Source of the DNA: Amorphophallus konjac
Taxonomy: Eukaryota; Streptophyta; Magnoliopsida; Alismatales; Araceae
Assembly (NCBI GenBank): GCA_022559845.1
Contig: CM040117.1
Span: 78,157,731-78,221,730 of the forward strand
Length of the DNA: 64,000 nt
Reading direction: 5' to 3'
The translations under genes and the position numbers were made by a program. How positions within the stretch are numbered: position 1 is the stretch's first letter; every line of letters starts with the position of its first letter. Of the stretch, positions 54,312 to 64,000 are shown piece after piece. The notes beneath the pieces were generated by a model. It saw nothing but the letters and a program-made list of their open reading frames with translations, was not told the DNA's origin and ran no database searches.

Positions 54312-55740
54312 TTGGGTATGCAGGTATGCCTGGCAGCCAAGAACAACTTGTGGTACATGGATAGCGGCTGCTCCAGGCATATGACAGGAGATAAGGCCAA
54401 ATTTTGCATACTGACTGAGAAAGTAGAAGGCCTTGTCACCTTTGGAAGCAACACAAAGGGTAGGATTATCGGATCAGGTAAGGTAGGTAAGTGTTCTACC
54501 TGCTGCATTGATGATGTTATGCTGGTTGAAGGGTTAGCCTATAATCTACTTAGCATCAGCCAGTTATGTGATAAAGGTTACAATGTTTTATTTAACTCTC
54601 AATGCTGCAAGGTTTTTGAACCTGATTCTGATATTGTCAAATTTTCTGGAAAAAGAATAAATAATACTTACATGATAAATTTAGATGAAATTCAACACAC
54701 TAACCTTTGCCTTACTGCCAGTAGAGAAGACATAGCATTTTTATGGCATCGTAGGTTAGGTCATGCTAGCTACACTGTTTTGCACAAATTAAATAAGCAT
54801 GGCATGGTTAGAGGACTTCCTGAAGTCTCATTCAAGAAAGAAAATAAAATCTGTGATGCATGCACTCAATCAAAGATAACTAGAAAGTCATTTAAGTCTA
54901 GAACTGAAAATCTGTCTTCCAAACCCTATGAGCTGATACATATGGACCTTTTTGGGCCAACTAGATCTGTCAGCCTATCAGGGAGGAGGTATGGGTTTGT
55001 CATGGTAGATGACTTTTCTAGGTATACTTGGGTTTATTTCTTATCTAATAAGAGTGATGCTTTCTCAGAATTTCAGGAGTTCTATGTTAAAACAAATCAA
55101 AAAATTGAAAACATTTTGTCTGATCATGGAGGTGAGTTTGAAAACTCACAATTTGATGAATTCTGCAGGTCAAATGGAATCAACCACAGGTATTCCTCAC
55201 CAAGGACACCTGAGCAGAATGGAGTTGTGGAGAGAAGGAACAGAACCCTAGTGGAAATGGGTCGTACACTTCTTGTCGAAGGTGGTCTACCAAGGAAATT
55301 TTGGGCTGAAGCAGTGAACACTGCCTGTTATGTAATTAACAGAGCCATGGTAAGACCTTCTACCCAGCAAACACCATATGAGATATTAAAAGGTAAGAAA
55401 CCTTCTATTGCTCACTTCAAGGTTTTTGGTTGTAAATGTTTCATTCACATAAATGATAAAAAGGACCTTGATAAATTTGAACCTAAAGGAGAACCAGGAA
55501 TTTTTCTTGGCTATTCTGAAAACACCCGAGCATACAGAGTGTACAATCTGAACTCTAAAACTGTTGAAGAATCTCCACACATAGTTTTTGATGAATCCTT
55601 GGCAAATTCTAATGTTGGTCAATACAGGAATGAAAACAATGGTGAAATTCTGAAGGAAGGAGATCCTGCAGATAAATCTGAGGATGAAGAAGAACATAAA
55701 GAGCTTAATGAAGAGGAGCCTACAGTTCAGGGGGAGGTAA
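54312..55740 (+). pseudogene. pol: SIRE-B pol, protease and integrase part
   Basis: Open in frame after the shared TAA. Protease MDSGCSRHMTGD; integrase zinc-binding WHRRLGHASY...CDACTQSK; core HMDLFGPTRS, VDDFSRYTW, DHGGEFENSQ, SPRTPEQNGVVERRNRT (complete here, unlike SIRE-A); then [19 protein letters not shown] and IFLGYS. No lesion inside this segment. It depends on passing the gag/PR stop and is marked broken because the polyprotein is interrupted on both sides. Confidence 0.85.
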
Positions 55741-57427
55741 ATCAAGTTCATGATAGTCCAATTGCAAATATTAGATATCTCAAGGATCATCCTGTAGATA
55801 ATGTTATTGGAAATCTGCATGACCCCCCTAGGACTAGAGGCCACTTAAGAATTCAACATGAACTGAATGCTTATGCTTTTGTATCAAACATAGAACCCAA
55901 GTCCATTGACTGTGCTCTCCAAGATGTGCATTGGATTAATGCCATGCATGAGGAGCTCAATCAGTTTGACAGGAATAAGGTGTGGCATTTGGTTCCACCT
56001 CCTGATCATGAAACAGTCATAGGGACTAAATGGGTATTTAGAAACAAAACTGATGAAGCGGGGAATGTTATTAAAAATAAAGCCAGACTTGTAGCTCAGG
56101 GGTACAATCAGAATTTGGAATAGACTTTGAAGAGTCTTTTGCCCCTGTAGCTAGGTTAGAAGCAATAAGAATTTTATTGGCTTATGCATGTTCCCTAGGA
56201 ATAAATCTTCAGCAGATGGATGTGAAATCTGCTTTTCTAAATGGGGAAATTAATGAGGATGTATATGTGAGACAGCCTCCTGGGTTTGAATGTTTAGATT
56301 TCCCTAATCATGTTTACAAGCTCAATAAAGCTCTCTATGGTTTAAAGCAAGCTCCTAGAGCTTGGTATGACAGGTTGAGCAAATTCCTCACCGACAAGAA
56401 CTTCACAAGAGGTATAGTTGATCAAACATTGTTTACCAAGGTAAGCCATCCAGATATTCTTATCATTCAGATTTATGTGGATGACATTGTGTTTGGGTCA
56501 ACTAACCCCAAATTGTGTGAGGAATTCTCTCAAATAATGACTGATGAGTTTGAAATGAGCTCAATGGGTGAGCTCAAACTATTTCTTGGACTGCAGGTTA
56601 CACAAACAGAAGATGGCACCTTCATCTCTCAGTCCAAGTATGTAAAGAACTTATTGAAGAAGTACAAAATGGACAACCTCAAGGAAATAGCTACTCCAAT
56701 GGGTACATCAACCAGTTTGGATGAAGATTCTAAAGGTAAACCTGTGGACCAAAGGCTATACAGAGGTATGATCGGATCTCTTCTCTATCTTACAGCATCT
56801 AGGCCTGACATACAATTTGCTGTGTGTTTATGCTCTAGATTTCAGGCCAGTCCTAAAGAAAATCACTTTAAAGCTGTGAAAAGGATTTTTAGGTATTTAC
56901 TAGGCACCCAAGAACTAGGTCTCTGGTATCCTGCTAAGTGTGAGTTAGAGCTTCTAGCCTACACTGATGCAGACTATGCTGGGTGTCGAGTAGATAGAAA
57001 AAGCACTAGTGGCTACTGTCAATTCCTTGGTGGCTGTCTAGTGTCTTGGGCATCTAAGAAGTAACACACTGTAGCATTATCCACAGCTGAAGCTGAGTAT
57101 GTTGCAGCATGTAATTGTGCAGCCCAAGTACTTTGGATTAAGCACCAACTGGCTGATTATCAGATAAATCTGGGATGCATTCCACTTTTATGTGATAATA
57201 CTAGTGCTATATGCCTTGCTAAAAATCATGTTCACCATTCTAGGACTAAGCATATAGAGATAAAACATCATTTTCTTAGAGATGCTGTAAATAAAAAGGA
57301 GATTGAAATGAATTTCATAGAAACTGAAAAACAAATTGCTGATATTTTTACTAAGCCTCTTGGGAATGAAAATTTTAAGTTTCTTAGAAGAGAACTTGGC
57401 TTATGTAAATTTCAGCATGATGAATGA
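55741..57427 (+). pseudogene. pol: SIRE-B pol, reverse transcriptase and RNase H part
   Basis: [51 protein letters not shown] at 56474-56485. One base is missing near 56112 (after GYNQ), so the frame shifts there; text resumes in the next frame. RNase H: YTDADYAGCRVDRKSTSGY, then TAA at 57062-57064 where copia elements have Gln, as in SIRE-A, followed by STAEAEYVAA and IADIFTKPL to TGA 57425-57427. Codons that are stops only in SIRE-A (8357, 9416) are CAG and CAA here. Confidence 0.88.
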
Positions 57428-58214
57428 TTGTTTAATCGCTGTGAATAAAATCTCTGATGTGGACTTGTTTTTGATTGCTTGGATAAATCATGTGGATGTG
57501 AATGTGGATGTAGAACTGTCCTGCATTGCATATATTCAGGGGGAGCTTGTCGAGTCTTTGCAAGTCTTTGCATATCATTCATTCATGACCTATGCATAAG
57601 CTCTCTCTCAATTAATTCTTGCCATGTTGCATGCATATAGACAGGGGGAGTATTGCTAGAAATTCAGAGTGGTTTCAACTTTCTTGAAGTCATTCAACCT
57701 TTAACTCTGAATACTTGTCTCTGACATTATGGCAATCTGTTGGTCAGTTCTGATTTCTAAGCAGTAGAAAATGGACTTCTTCATTTATAAGAATTTGATT
57801 TGTTCAAAGACTGATGTAATGGTTTAAATCTTATAATGATTGGAGCTTAAAGATTGCAATCAGTATATAAGTAAGTTGAAAATTGATAAAACTCTCAACC
57901 TCTTTCTTATTTCATGTCAGACAAAGCTAATCATATCTGAAATCTGAAAACTCATTAGAAATCATGTTAGAGAAGTTAAGTATGTGTATTGTTCTTAAAC
58001 AAGTCATTCTGAAACATAAAAAGGACAGCTAAGAAAGATATTGAAAAACATTGAAAATCATTGAAAATATATATATTGGCAGAGCAATGACTGGTAAATC
58101 ACTGAGAAACTGAGTGATCCATCAAAGAAGTGGACAACACTCATGTCATGAAGTGTATCAGCTATCTCTGTTTAAAATGTTCAAAACAGCAGGCTGGTTT
58201 CACTGAGTACCTGG

Positions 58215-58244
58215 GGGTAACTGGCGTCTGATAAACGTGTACCC
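58215..58244 (+). other. Hairpin A in SIRE-B 3' noncoding region
   Basis: GGGTA...CGT-CTGATAA-ACG...TACCC, same as 10371-10400. Confidence 0.5.
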
Positions 58245-58318
58245 TCATACAAAAAGGTATAACTCAGTTCTGTTGAATTTGATCATAGGCAGAATGGTCC
58301 ATCTTGTTGAGTATCTAG

Positions 58319-58347
58319 GGGTATTGGCGTCTTATAAACGTATACCC
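58319..58347 (+). other. Hairpin B in SIRE-B 3' noncoding region
   Basis: GGGTAT...CGT-CTTATAA-ACG-T-ATACCC, counterpart of 10475-10503; only the loop base differs. Confidence 0.5.
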
Positions 58348-58989
58348 TTACGCAGAAATACTTATGGTACCTGAATGCTCAAAATGATCTAATACTGATA
58401 ATGCTGCTCCTTCAAAAGAAAAGTTCATGAGTGTCAATTTGTTTAGTTTCAATACATGACTTGGTTTCTCTCAATATTTTTTTATGAGACTATGAAAGTA
58501 AGATATTATGAAACTGAATCTTTTATGCAAATATGATTCTGGTTTATTGTTTTATCATGCACAGTGAACTTATCTATTGCTTGTAGTGCATGAACTCCAA
58601 ATTTTATCATTCTTAAACCAGAAATCTTTCTGATAGCAGTTTCTAAATTCATATGACTGAAGACTCTATGCTTTAGAATGCTTATTCATGAACTACCTGT
58701 TCAGAATGCCAGTCAGTTCTTCTCTTGATTCCTCCTTTGTATTTAATTTTTCCCTCCTCTTTGTTGATGGCAAAGGGGGAGAATATTGTCTAGGGGATGT
58801 CTAGGGGGAGAATACATATCTGTCTGAATTCATTCCAAGGGAGAGTTTGAGGCAGTGAGTTGCATGCATTCATAGCATCTGCATGTCAATCTGCATAACA
58901 CATCATGTCTTTCATCAAACATATATCTATATGACAGGATGTTGCTATTCTACTTCATATGGGGTTGCCATCATCAAAAAGGGGGAGAT

Positions 58990-61726
58990 TGTTGTGACCC
59001 CTCTATGTTGATGATGTTGACACTTGCTTTATTTCATTGGCAACACCATTGTTTTGATTGATTGGCAACTGCTTTTGATTTGATGAAATTGCTCTATCAG
59101 ATTGACTATGTGTTCTTTGCATTTAATACACTGCAGTCTGCATTTCTCAATGTCATGGGTCGACACATCAGAGGATGGGTCGACTCCTCCAGCAGACTTG
59201 TTTAGATTGAGTCTATACATCGTCCATTTCAGATAAAGTCCACACACTGCATTTCATTTGAATTGGTTAAGTGTGTACAGCGTCAACGCATCTCACTGGC
59301 TCATGTTACAGCGTCAACGCACTTCATTGGATGTGTGTACAGCGTCAACTCGCTAAGTGTGTACAGCGTCAACGCATGAAGTCTGTACATCAGTCTTAAT
59401 ATTCTAAGTCTGTACAGCCGTTGGCTTTGAACCTCAGAGTCTGTACATCCGAATTGCCCTTGATCTGGTCAAGTGTATACACTCTTTCACTGTAGCTTTC
59501 ACATATTCAAGTCTACACATCGTGAAAGTCTATACATTCATCACTTACCTTTTGCTCAAGGCAAAGTCTATACACTGGGGTCTTCTCCTACGTTTCTTAA
59601 GTGAAGTCTGTACATTCGGTTCTGAAGCTTAAAGTCTATACAGTCCAGCCTAGTCCTACGATCAAGGCTTTAGCTACACTCAAGTCTGTACAATGGCTTC
59701 GCTTCATCAAGTCTGTACATTGAATCGCCAACTTCTTTGAAGCCCATACATCACTCAAAGTCTGTACAGAGTCCAGCGTCTCAGTTAGCGTCTCATGCAT
59801 TTGAGCAAAGTCTGTACATCGGTCTGTCAGCAAGTCTGAACATCGTCCGTCTTTGTTAGCATCTCAGGCATTGGGCTAAGTCTGTACAGCATTCAATGTC
59901 TAGAGCTTCATGAAGTCTGTACATCAGACTGTTACAGCAAGTCTGTACATTGTCCGTCTTCCTTAGCGTCTTGATATTTGAAGTCTATACATCCATCGTG
60001 GAGCTTCATGTCTACACATCGCTTCGCTCCATCAAGTCTGTACATCCACAGTGTTACTTGAAGTCTGGACATTGGTCTTCAAACTCAAAGTCTGCACATT
60101 GTCTTCGAATCCAAAGTCTATACAATGGTCTTCATACTTGAAGTCCATACATTCGATATGCAGAGTTGAAGTCCATACTGTGCCTCAGGCTGAGCAAGTT
60201 CACACTGGTCGGTGGCAAGCCTGTACACTGGCCTCAGCTATTCAAGTCTATTCACTGGACTGTTTGGCAAGTCTATACATCGGCCCTTGTCTTCGAAGTC
60301 TGTACAGCCCTTCAGCTTCTCAAGTCCATACATTGGCTTCAAGACTTTCAAGTCTATACACTGACGGCTGAACTGAGAACTCTATACATCGTTTGTCTGC
60401 ACTAGAGTCTCATAGAGTCTATACATTGCACTGGTCTTCTAAAGTCTATACACTGAAGTCTTCACATTCGTTTGCATTACATGAAGTCCATACAGTGGGT
60501 AAAGTCTGTACACTGTCCATGCTTCATGAAGCGTCAACTCCATGCTTCATGCAGCGTCAACTCAGTTTTTCATGCAGCGTCAACTCAGTGCTTCATGCAG
60601 CGTCAACTCCTCAAGTATATACACTGCTTTCCTTCTTTGAAGCCTTTACATGCATTAACTCTATGCACTGTATTCGTGTTTGCAAAGTCTGTACAGAGTT
60701 TACACTTAAACTGAACACACTCTTGTCTGTTTGACAGTGAATGCAGTAGCTAATGAGGGGCACGTGATCTGAGGTACCTGGCTCGTGATCCAAGAAGAAC
60801 AAGGTATCCAGATGAGGACACGTGTACTGACACTCCATTGGATGCTGCCACGTGGTCCAAATGCTTTAGGCGGGAAACGTGGAGAGCACACGCCTACTGC
60901 TGTTGCTGCTATATAAACAAGCCTTCTTCCACAGAAGAAGATAAATCGAAGAGAAGGGAGAAAGTCTATACAGCCACAGCAAGGCTCCTTCGATCCAAAG
61001 AGAGAAAAGAGAGAAGAAGAAGATACAGAGAAGAAGAAGAAATAGAGAAGAAGAAGAAAAAGATAGAAGAAGAGATCGAGAGAGAGATTGAGTTGAGAGA
61101 GAGCTAATTGAGAGTGAGAGTGAGAGAGTTTGTATCTCAGTCTCGTGGTTCAAAACCAGAGCTGAGCTTTGCTTTTTAGAGCTACATTGCTTTTGGGTTT
61201 TGCTTTTTCGTTTTGATTCTGTCTTTCATTTCCGAATACTGTTTCTTCAGGCTGTGTGTCAGCGGTCTTGCAGTGGTAGTCTCCACTGGACGGGTTAAGC
61301 TGTATTTCCCCAGCGGTTGCAGAGGATCAGATCCTCTGGTCGGCAAGCTGTAGTGCCCAGCGAAGCTGTGTATCAGCGGATTGTTTGGCCAAGCTGTAAA
61401 GCCCAGCGGACGCAAGCTGTGCTGCGCAGCAGGAAGCCATACTCGGTTGAGTGTGGGGTGGACGTAGGTCGTTGACCGAACCACCTAAAAATTGTGGGTG
61501 CAGTGTGTTTGTGCTTTTGTGTGATCTGTGTGCGATGGGAATTCTTGCTTAGCTTATTTGGTTTCATCGCTCATGCTCATGTCTAGCATTCTTCTTTTAG
61601 CTTAACTGATGTTTGCCTAAATTCCGCTTTAGAACTTACAGTAGTTTTAAATTAGGCAAGTTGATCTATTCACCCCCCTCTAGATCCACACTTAGTGGAG
61701 ATAGACTGCGTCCATCTAACCCAACA
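58990..61726 (+). repeat. 3' LTR of SIRE-B
   Basis: 2737 bp; motif array about 59209-60697, three G-boxes (60761, 60819, 60849), TATA 60910-60917, hairpin series 61297-61430. Differences from the 5' LTR are mostly single transitions. Confidence 0.93.
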
Positions 61727-61731
61727 TCTAT
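61727..61731. repeat. Right target-site duplication of SIRE-B (TCTAT)
   Basis: One mismatch to TATAT at 49063-49067. Confidence 0.75.
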
Positions 61732-62835
61732 GTGGTGACTAGACCGAAACGTTGTGTGGAATGAGTTGACGGGCACTACTTGTAGTGCGGGGTCCATGGA
61801 TGGGTAGTAAGATGGGGCAGGGACCAAACCTGTCCTAAGCCAGCTAAAGAGTGGCTCGGCTATGAGTAGCTTTCCCGTTAGAAACACTGGTAGCTCTGGC
61901 TAAGATGACTCCGAATGAAGATCGGTAGGTGAAGCTACTCCAACCCTTTTGTCTCCTAGGGCTAGAGATGTCCGAGTGGGACACTCTCCGGCGAAGTGGC
62001 CGAACCCCTGGCAGCGATAACACTGCTGTCGTGACCCACTACACTCCTTGATAAGTGGGTCCTTACCCTTATCCTCCTGACGGACAGGGGGTGTAGGCAA
62101 TGGGGCTCTCGTGGGTGGGGGAAGAGGATCCACCATGATGGGGAGAGGACCTTGAGATGGAACCATAGATGGCACCGGGTTGGGACTACCGGCTGCTACC
62201 TCCTTAGGCTCGTGCTTGGTTCCATCCCGGCTAGGAGGTAGGCAAGAGGGGACCAGGGACTCGATATAAGTACACCTCCTATCCACTCTATTCGAAATGA
62301 TTTGGAAGAGTTCTGGAATGATGGGGTTTGGAGTAGGAGTAATGTGATGGACTCGCCCGTAATCAACCGGCCTAGGCTTGGGTACTTGAGGGGCTTCTTT
62401 CCTCCGGATATGACACACTTGGTTGGAAGTGAGTTGGTGGGGTCAACTGGAGGTGCGACCCACGTGGTTGGAAGTAAATGGGTGGGATGGGTTGGAAGGG
62501 ACCGGATGGGGAAGGTAGGCCCTCCTAAGCTCTATCTTCATGTCCCACCATGATTCGATGGGCCATTGCCTCCTAACCTCTCTCAAGCGCTCAATGTAGT
62601 CCCACTTTTCGGCGGCCTCGTGTAGAAGCCTCTCCTTGGCAAAATAGAATTGTCCGGCTTCGGATATGGTATAAAAATCAAAGTATGTGTCCATGGCGGC
62701 CTCCCACTTGAGGTAGTCGCCCGGGTCATTGGAGCCATAAAAATCCGAGACTTCGTGCCTACGGAAGTGGAGAGGGTGGTTGCCAAGCCCATGGGTGGGC
62801 CGACGGTCATATCGCCTGGGCGACCAAGAGTCCAT
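61732..62835 (-). pseudogene. gag: X gag with zinc knuckle (broken)
   Basis: Start MDSWSPRRYD (ATG 62835-62833). Ty3 Gag core FYGSNDPGDYLKWEAAMDTYFDFY...WWDMKIELRRAYLP, parallel to Y (KYLDWEATMDQYFNWY). In-frame TGA at 62443-62445, after which the same frame gives a Pro-rich stretch and the knuckle CYRCQGFGHFAGEC near 61990-62035. TAG follows at 61900-61902. The text then runs to the SIRE-B insertion point, where the X/Y module begins on the other side at 49067, apparently one frame over. Two stops and a probable shift make it non-coding in this copy. Confidence 0.82.
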
Positions 62836-63189
62836 TGGAAACTGGGGACTAAACGATGGACATGCCGACACAAAGTGACAAGACAAACCAACTGGACACG
62901 ACCTTAAACACTAATGCAATGTTGGAGTGTGGACTAATGCACACTAAGGATCCTAGACTTAAACCAAGATCCGATACGTTGGCAGAGTTACGGGATCCGA
63001 AGATCCTCTCGCGCAAGTGTGCGGTCTTCCCGATAGGCGTAGCCTAACATTCAGACACCACCTTTTAATATACCGAATAAAGGTATCTGATGCAACCTTG
63101 GACCGACTTAAACTTAGACTCGACTTAAATGACTCTTTTTTTATATTTTTATGGACTTAGACATAAAGACTACCCTAGACTCAACTGGC
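62836..63189 (-). other. X 5' leader
   Basis: Between primer site and gag start; AT-rich near 63060-63170; no gene. Confidence 0.5.
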
Positions 63190-63201
63190 GCTCTGATACC
63201 A
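63190..63201 (-). other. Primer binding site of X, tRNA-iMet
   Basis: Minus strand TGGTATCAGAGC, three bases inside the right LTR end. Confidence 0.9.
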
Positions 63202-63204
63202 AAC

Positions 63205-64000
63205 TGATGCGGGACGACACGGGGACCGACTCTAAGTGATATGGACCTCGACTCTAAATGCATACACGACCAGCAACATACGAGCATGAGAGACACTAGG
63301 CCCGACACTAAGATGATGCGGGATAGATGACGACCGGGCTAAGACGTACGACCGACTCGTTGTGCGGCCAGCACTAGCACACTAAGGCAAGCCGGGCGGC
63401 TGACCATCGTGGTATTCTCCGGGTGGAGACATCTCTCAACAGTGACTCTCTTGAGCCCGACGATCGTCCCTTGCGAGGGAAACGTGGGGATCACAGCGAT
63501 TAAGAAACCACCATCGCCTAGGGTACCGATTCGAGTTCGGTGCTCGACTGGAGCTATGGAACGGGCGCTCACAACTCACACTCATGGTGATTTTGAAACT
63601 AGCTATCGGCCCTATTCTCACAAACGCAGCAATATTGAAAGCATACTAAACAGTAATGTGAGTGGGGAACGAATCGCATACCTCCACGACTAGGCGTGGG
63701 GAAGAACTCCCGGCCGATTTCCGAACAACCCCAATACACAAATGATTAATTTTACAATTTCAGAACTGAGCACCCGCTCCACACAGGGAGGTATCGGGCT
63801 ACAATTGATAATTTTGGGGTTGCTGGAACCCGAGTTGACGGGCCACACTCGCAGGAGGCGAGGGACGCGTGCCGGAGCCGCTCGGGTACGCCCACGGAAA
63901 GCCAACCCGGTTCTGTCCACGCTGGTCACCCTGCGCAGCGAACTTGCGGAGGCCGGTACGGCCAGATCCGATACCCGATCGGAGCACCGTTTATTGGAGA
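63205..64000 (-). repeat. Right (5') LTR of X, partial
   Basis: Plus strand starts TGATGCGGGACGACACG. After 108 bases a second LTR-like start, TGATGCGGGATAG, appears at 63314. From there the sequence is only loosely similar to the left LTR. It continues past the window edge. Short frames here are not recognisable. Confidence 0.7.

Larger units (their letters stand above)
57428..58989 (+). other. SIRE-B 3' noncoding internal region
   Basis: No env-like frame. Holds GGGGGAGTATT near 57645, hairpins 58215-58244 and 58319-58347, purine tracts near 58772 and 58812, and the polypurine tract AAAAAGGGGGAGAT at about 58976-58989. Order as in SIRE-A. Confidence 0.75.
49068..61726 (+). mobile_element. 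SIRE-B: complete Ty1/copia (SIRE/Maximus-type) LTR retrotransposon
   Basis: 12,659 bp, LTRs 2735 and 2737 bp with about 17 differences by eye (about 0.6%). It is the same family as SIRE-A with closely similar coding and 3' noncoding regions, but LTR spacers differ, so it is a distinct subfamily. Same gag-PR-INT-RT-RH order, iMet primer site and no env-like frame. Inserted into the X internal region. Confidence 0.93.
37417..64000 (-). mobile_element. Element X: Ty3-derived non-autonomous element, nested and open to the right
   Basis: Minus-strand element with left LTR (37417-37680 plus 45746-47778), internal region (47779-49067 plus 61732-63204) and right LTR from 63205 to beyond the window. 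It has a tRNA-iMet primer site, Gag with zinc knuckle, an unrecognised module, an integrase C-terminal segment and a chromodomain. No protease, RT, RNase H or integrase core is present in the continuous host sequence. It carries two nested insertions, Y and SIRE-B. The two LTRs differ strongly outside a 108-110 bp patch. Confidence 0.75.

Overview
The window is a nest of plant LTR retrotransposons, and I found no convincing host gene, tRNA, rRNA or CRISPR. The families present (SIRE/Maximus-type Ty1/copia, a Tekay/Del-type chromovirus, and Ty3 derivatives primed by initiator tRNA-Met) point to a flowering plant with a large, repeat-rich nuclear genome. I cannot name the species.

Layout. 1-885 is the end of a minus-strand SIRE-like LTR. 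1041-14021 is complete copia element SIRE-A (target-site duplication GGGAT on both sides). It sits in an old GC-rich repeat region, here called R, which continues at 14027-18693 and 29845-37416. R is made mostly of diverged minisatellites and ends in what looks like a Tat-type primer site plus LTR start. 18694-29839 is a complete minus-strand Tekay-like element inside R (GTTCA/GTTCG). From 37417 past the window end lies minus-strand element X, a Ty3-derived element without protease, RT or RNase H. Its left LTR was hit by element Y (37681-45740, CACTC) and its body by a second SIRE element, SIRE-B (49068-61726, TATAT/TCTAT).

Function. SIRE-A and SIRE-B have the order gag-PR-INT-RT-RH, but both are broken by stops and frameshifts. 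Two of the in-frame stops are shared by the two copies. The Tekay element is one open frame with a single nonsense codon. Element Y has an intact 826-codon Gag-type frame and LTRs differing at under about ten places. It looks recently mobile and must borrow enzymes. X and Y share an unrecognised module between Gag and an integrase C-terminal remnant, which is the best candidate here for something undescribed.

Other notable structure. The SIRE LTRs are packed with about 50-60 copies each of a motif close to AAGTCTRTACATTG. Their R-U5 leader carries a string of GCTG/CAGC mini-hairpins. The noncoding region after pol holds a duplicated hairpin with a CTGATAA loop. The Tekay LTR has three clusters of paired TAACGGTC/GGCCGTTA sites. 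By eye, LTR divergence ranks SIRE-A (about 2%), Tekay (about 1.5%), SIRE-B (about 0.6%), Y (about 0.3%). All counts are manual.
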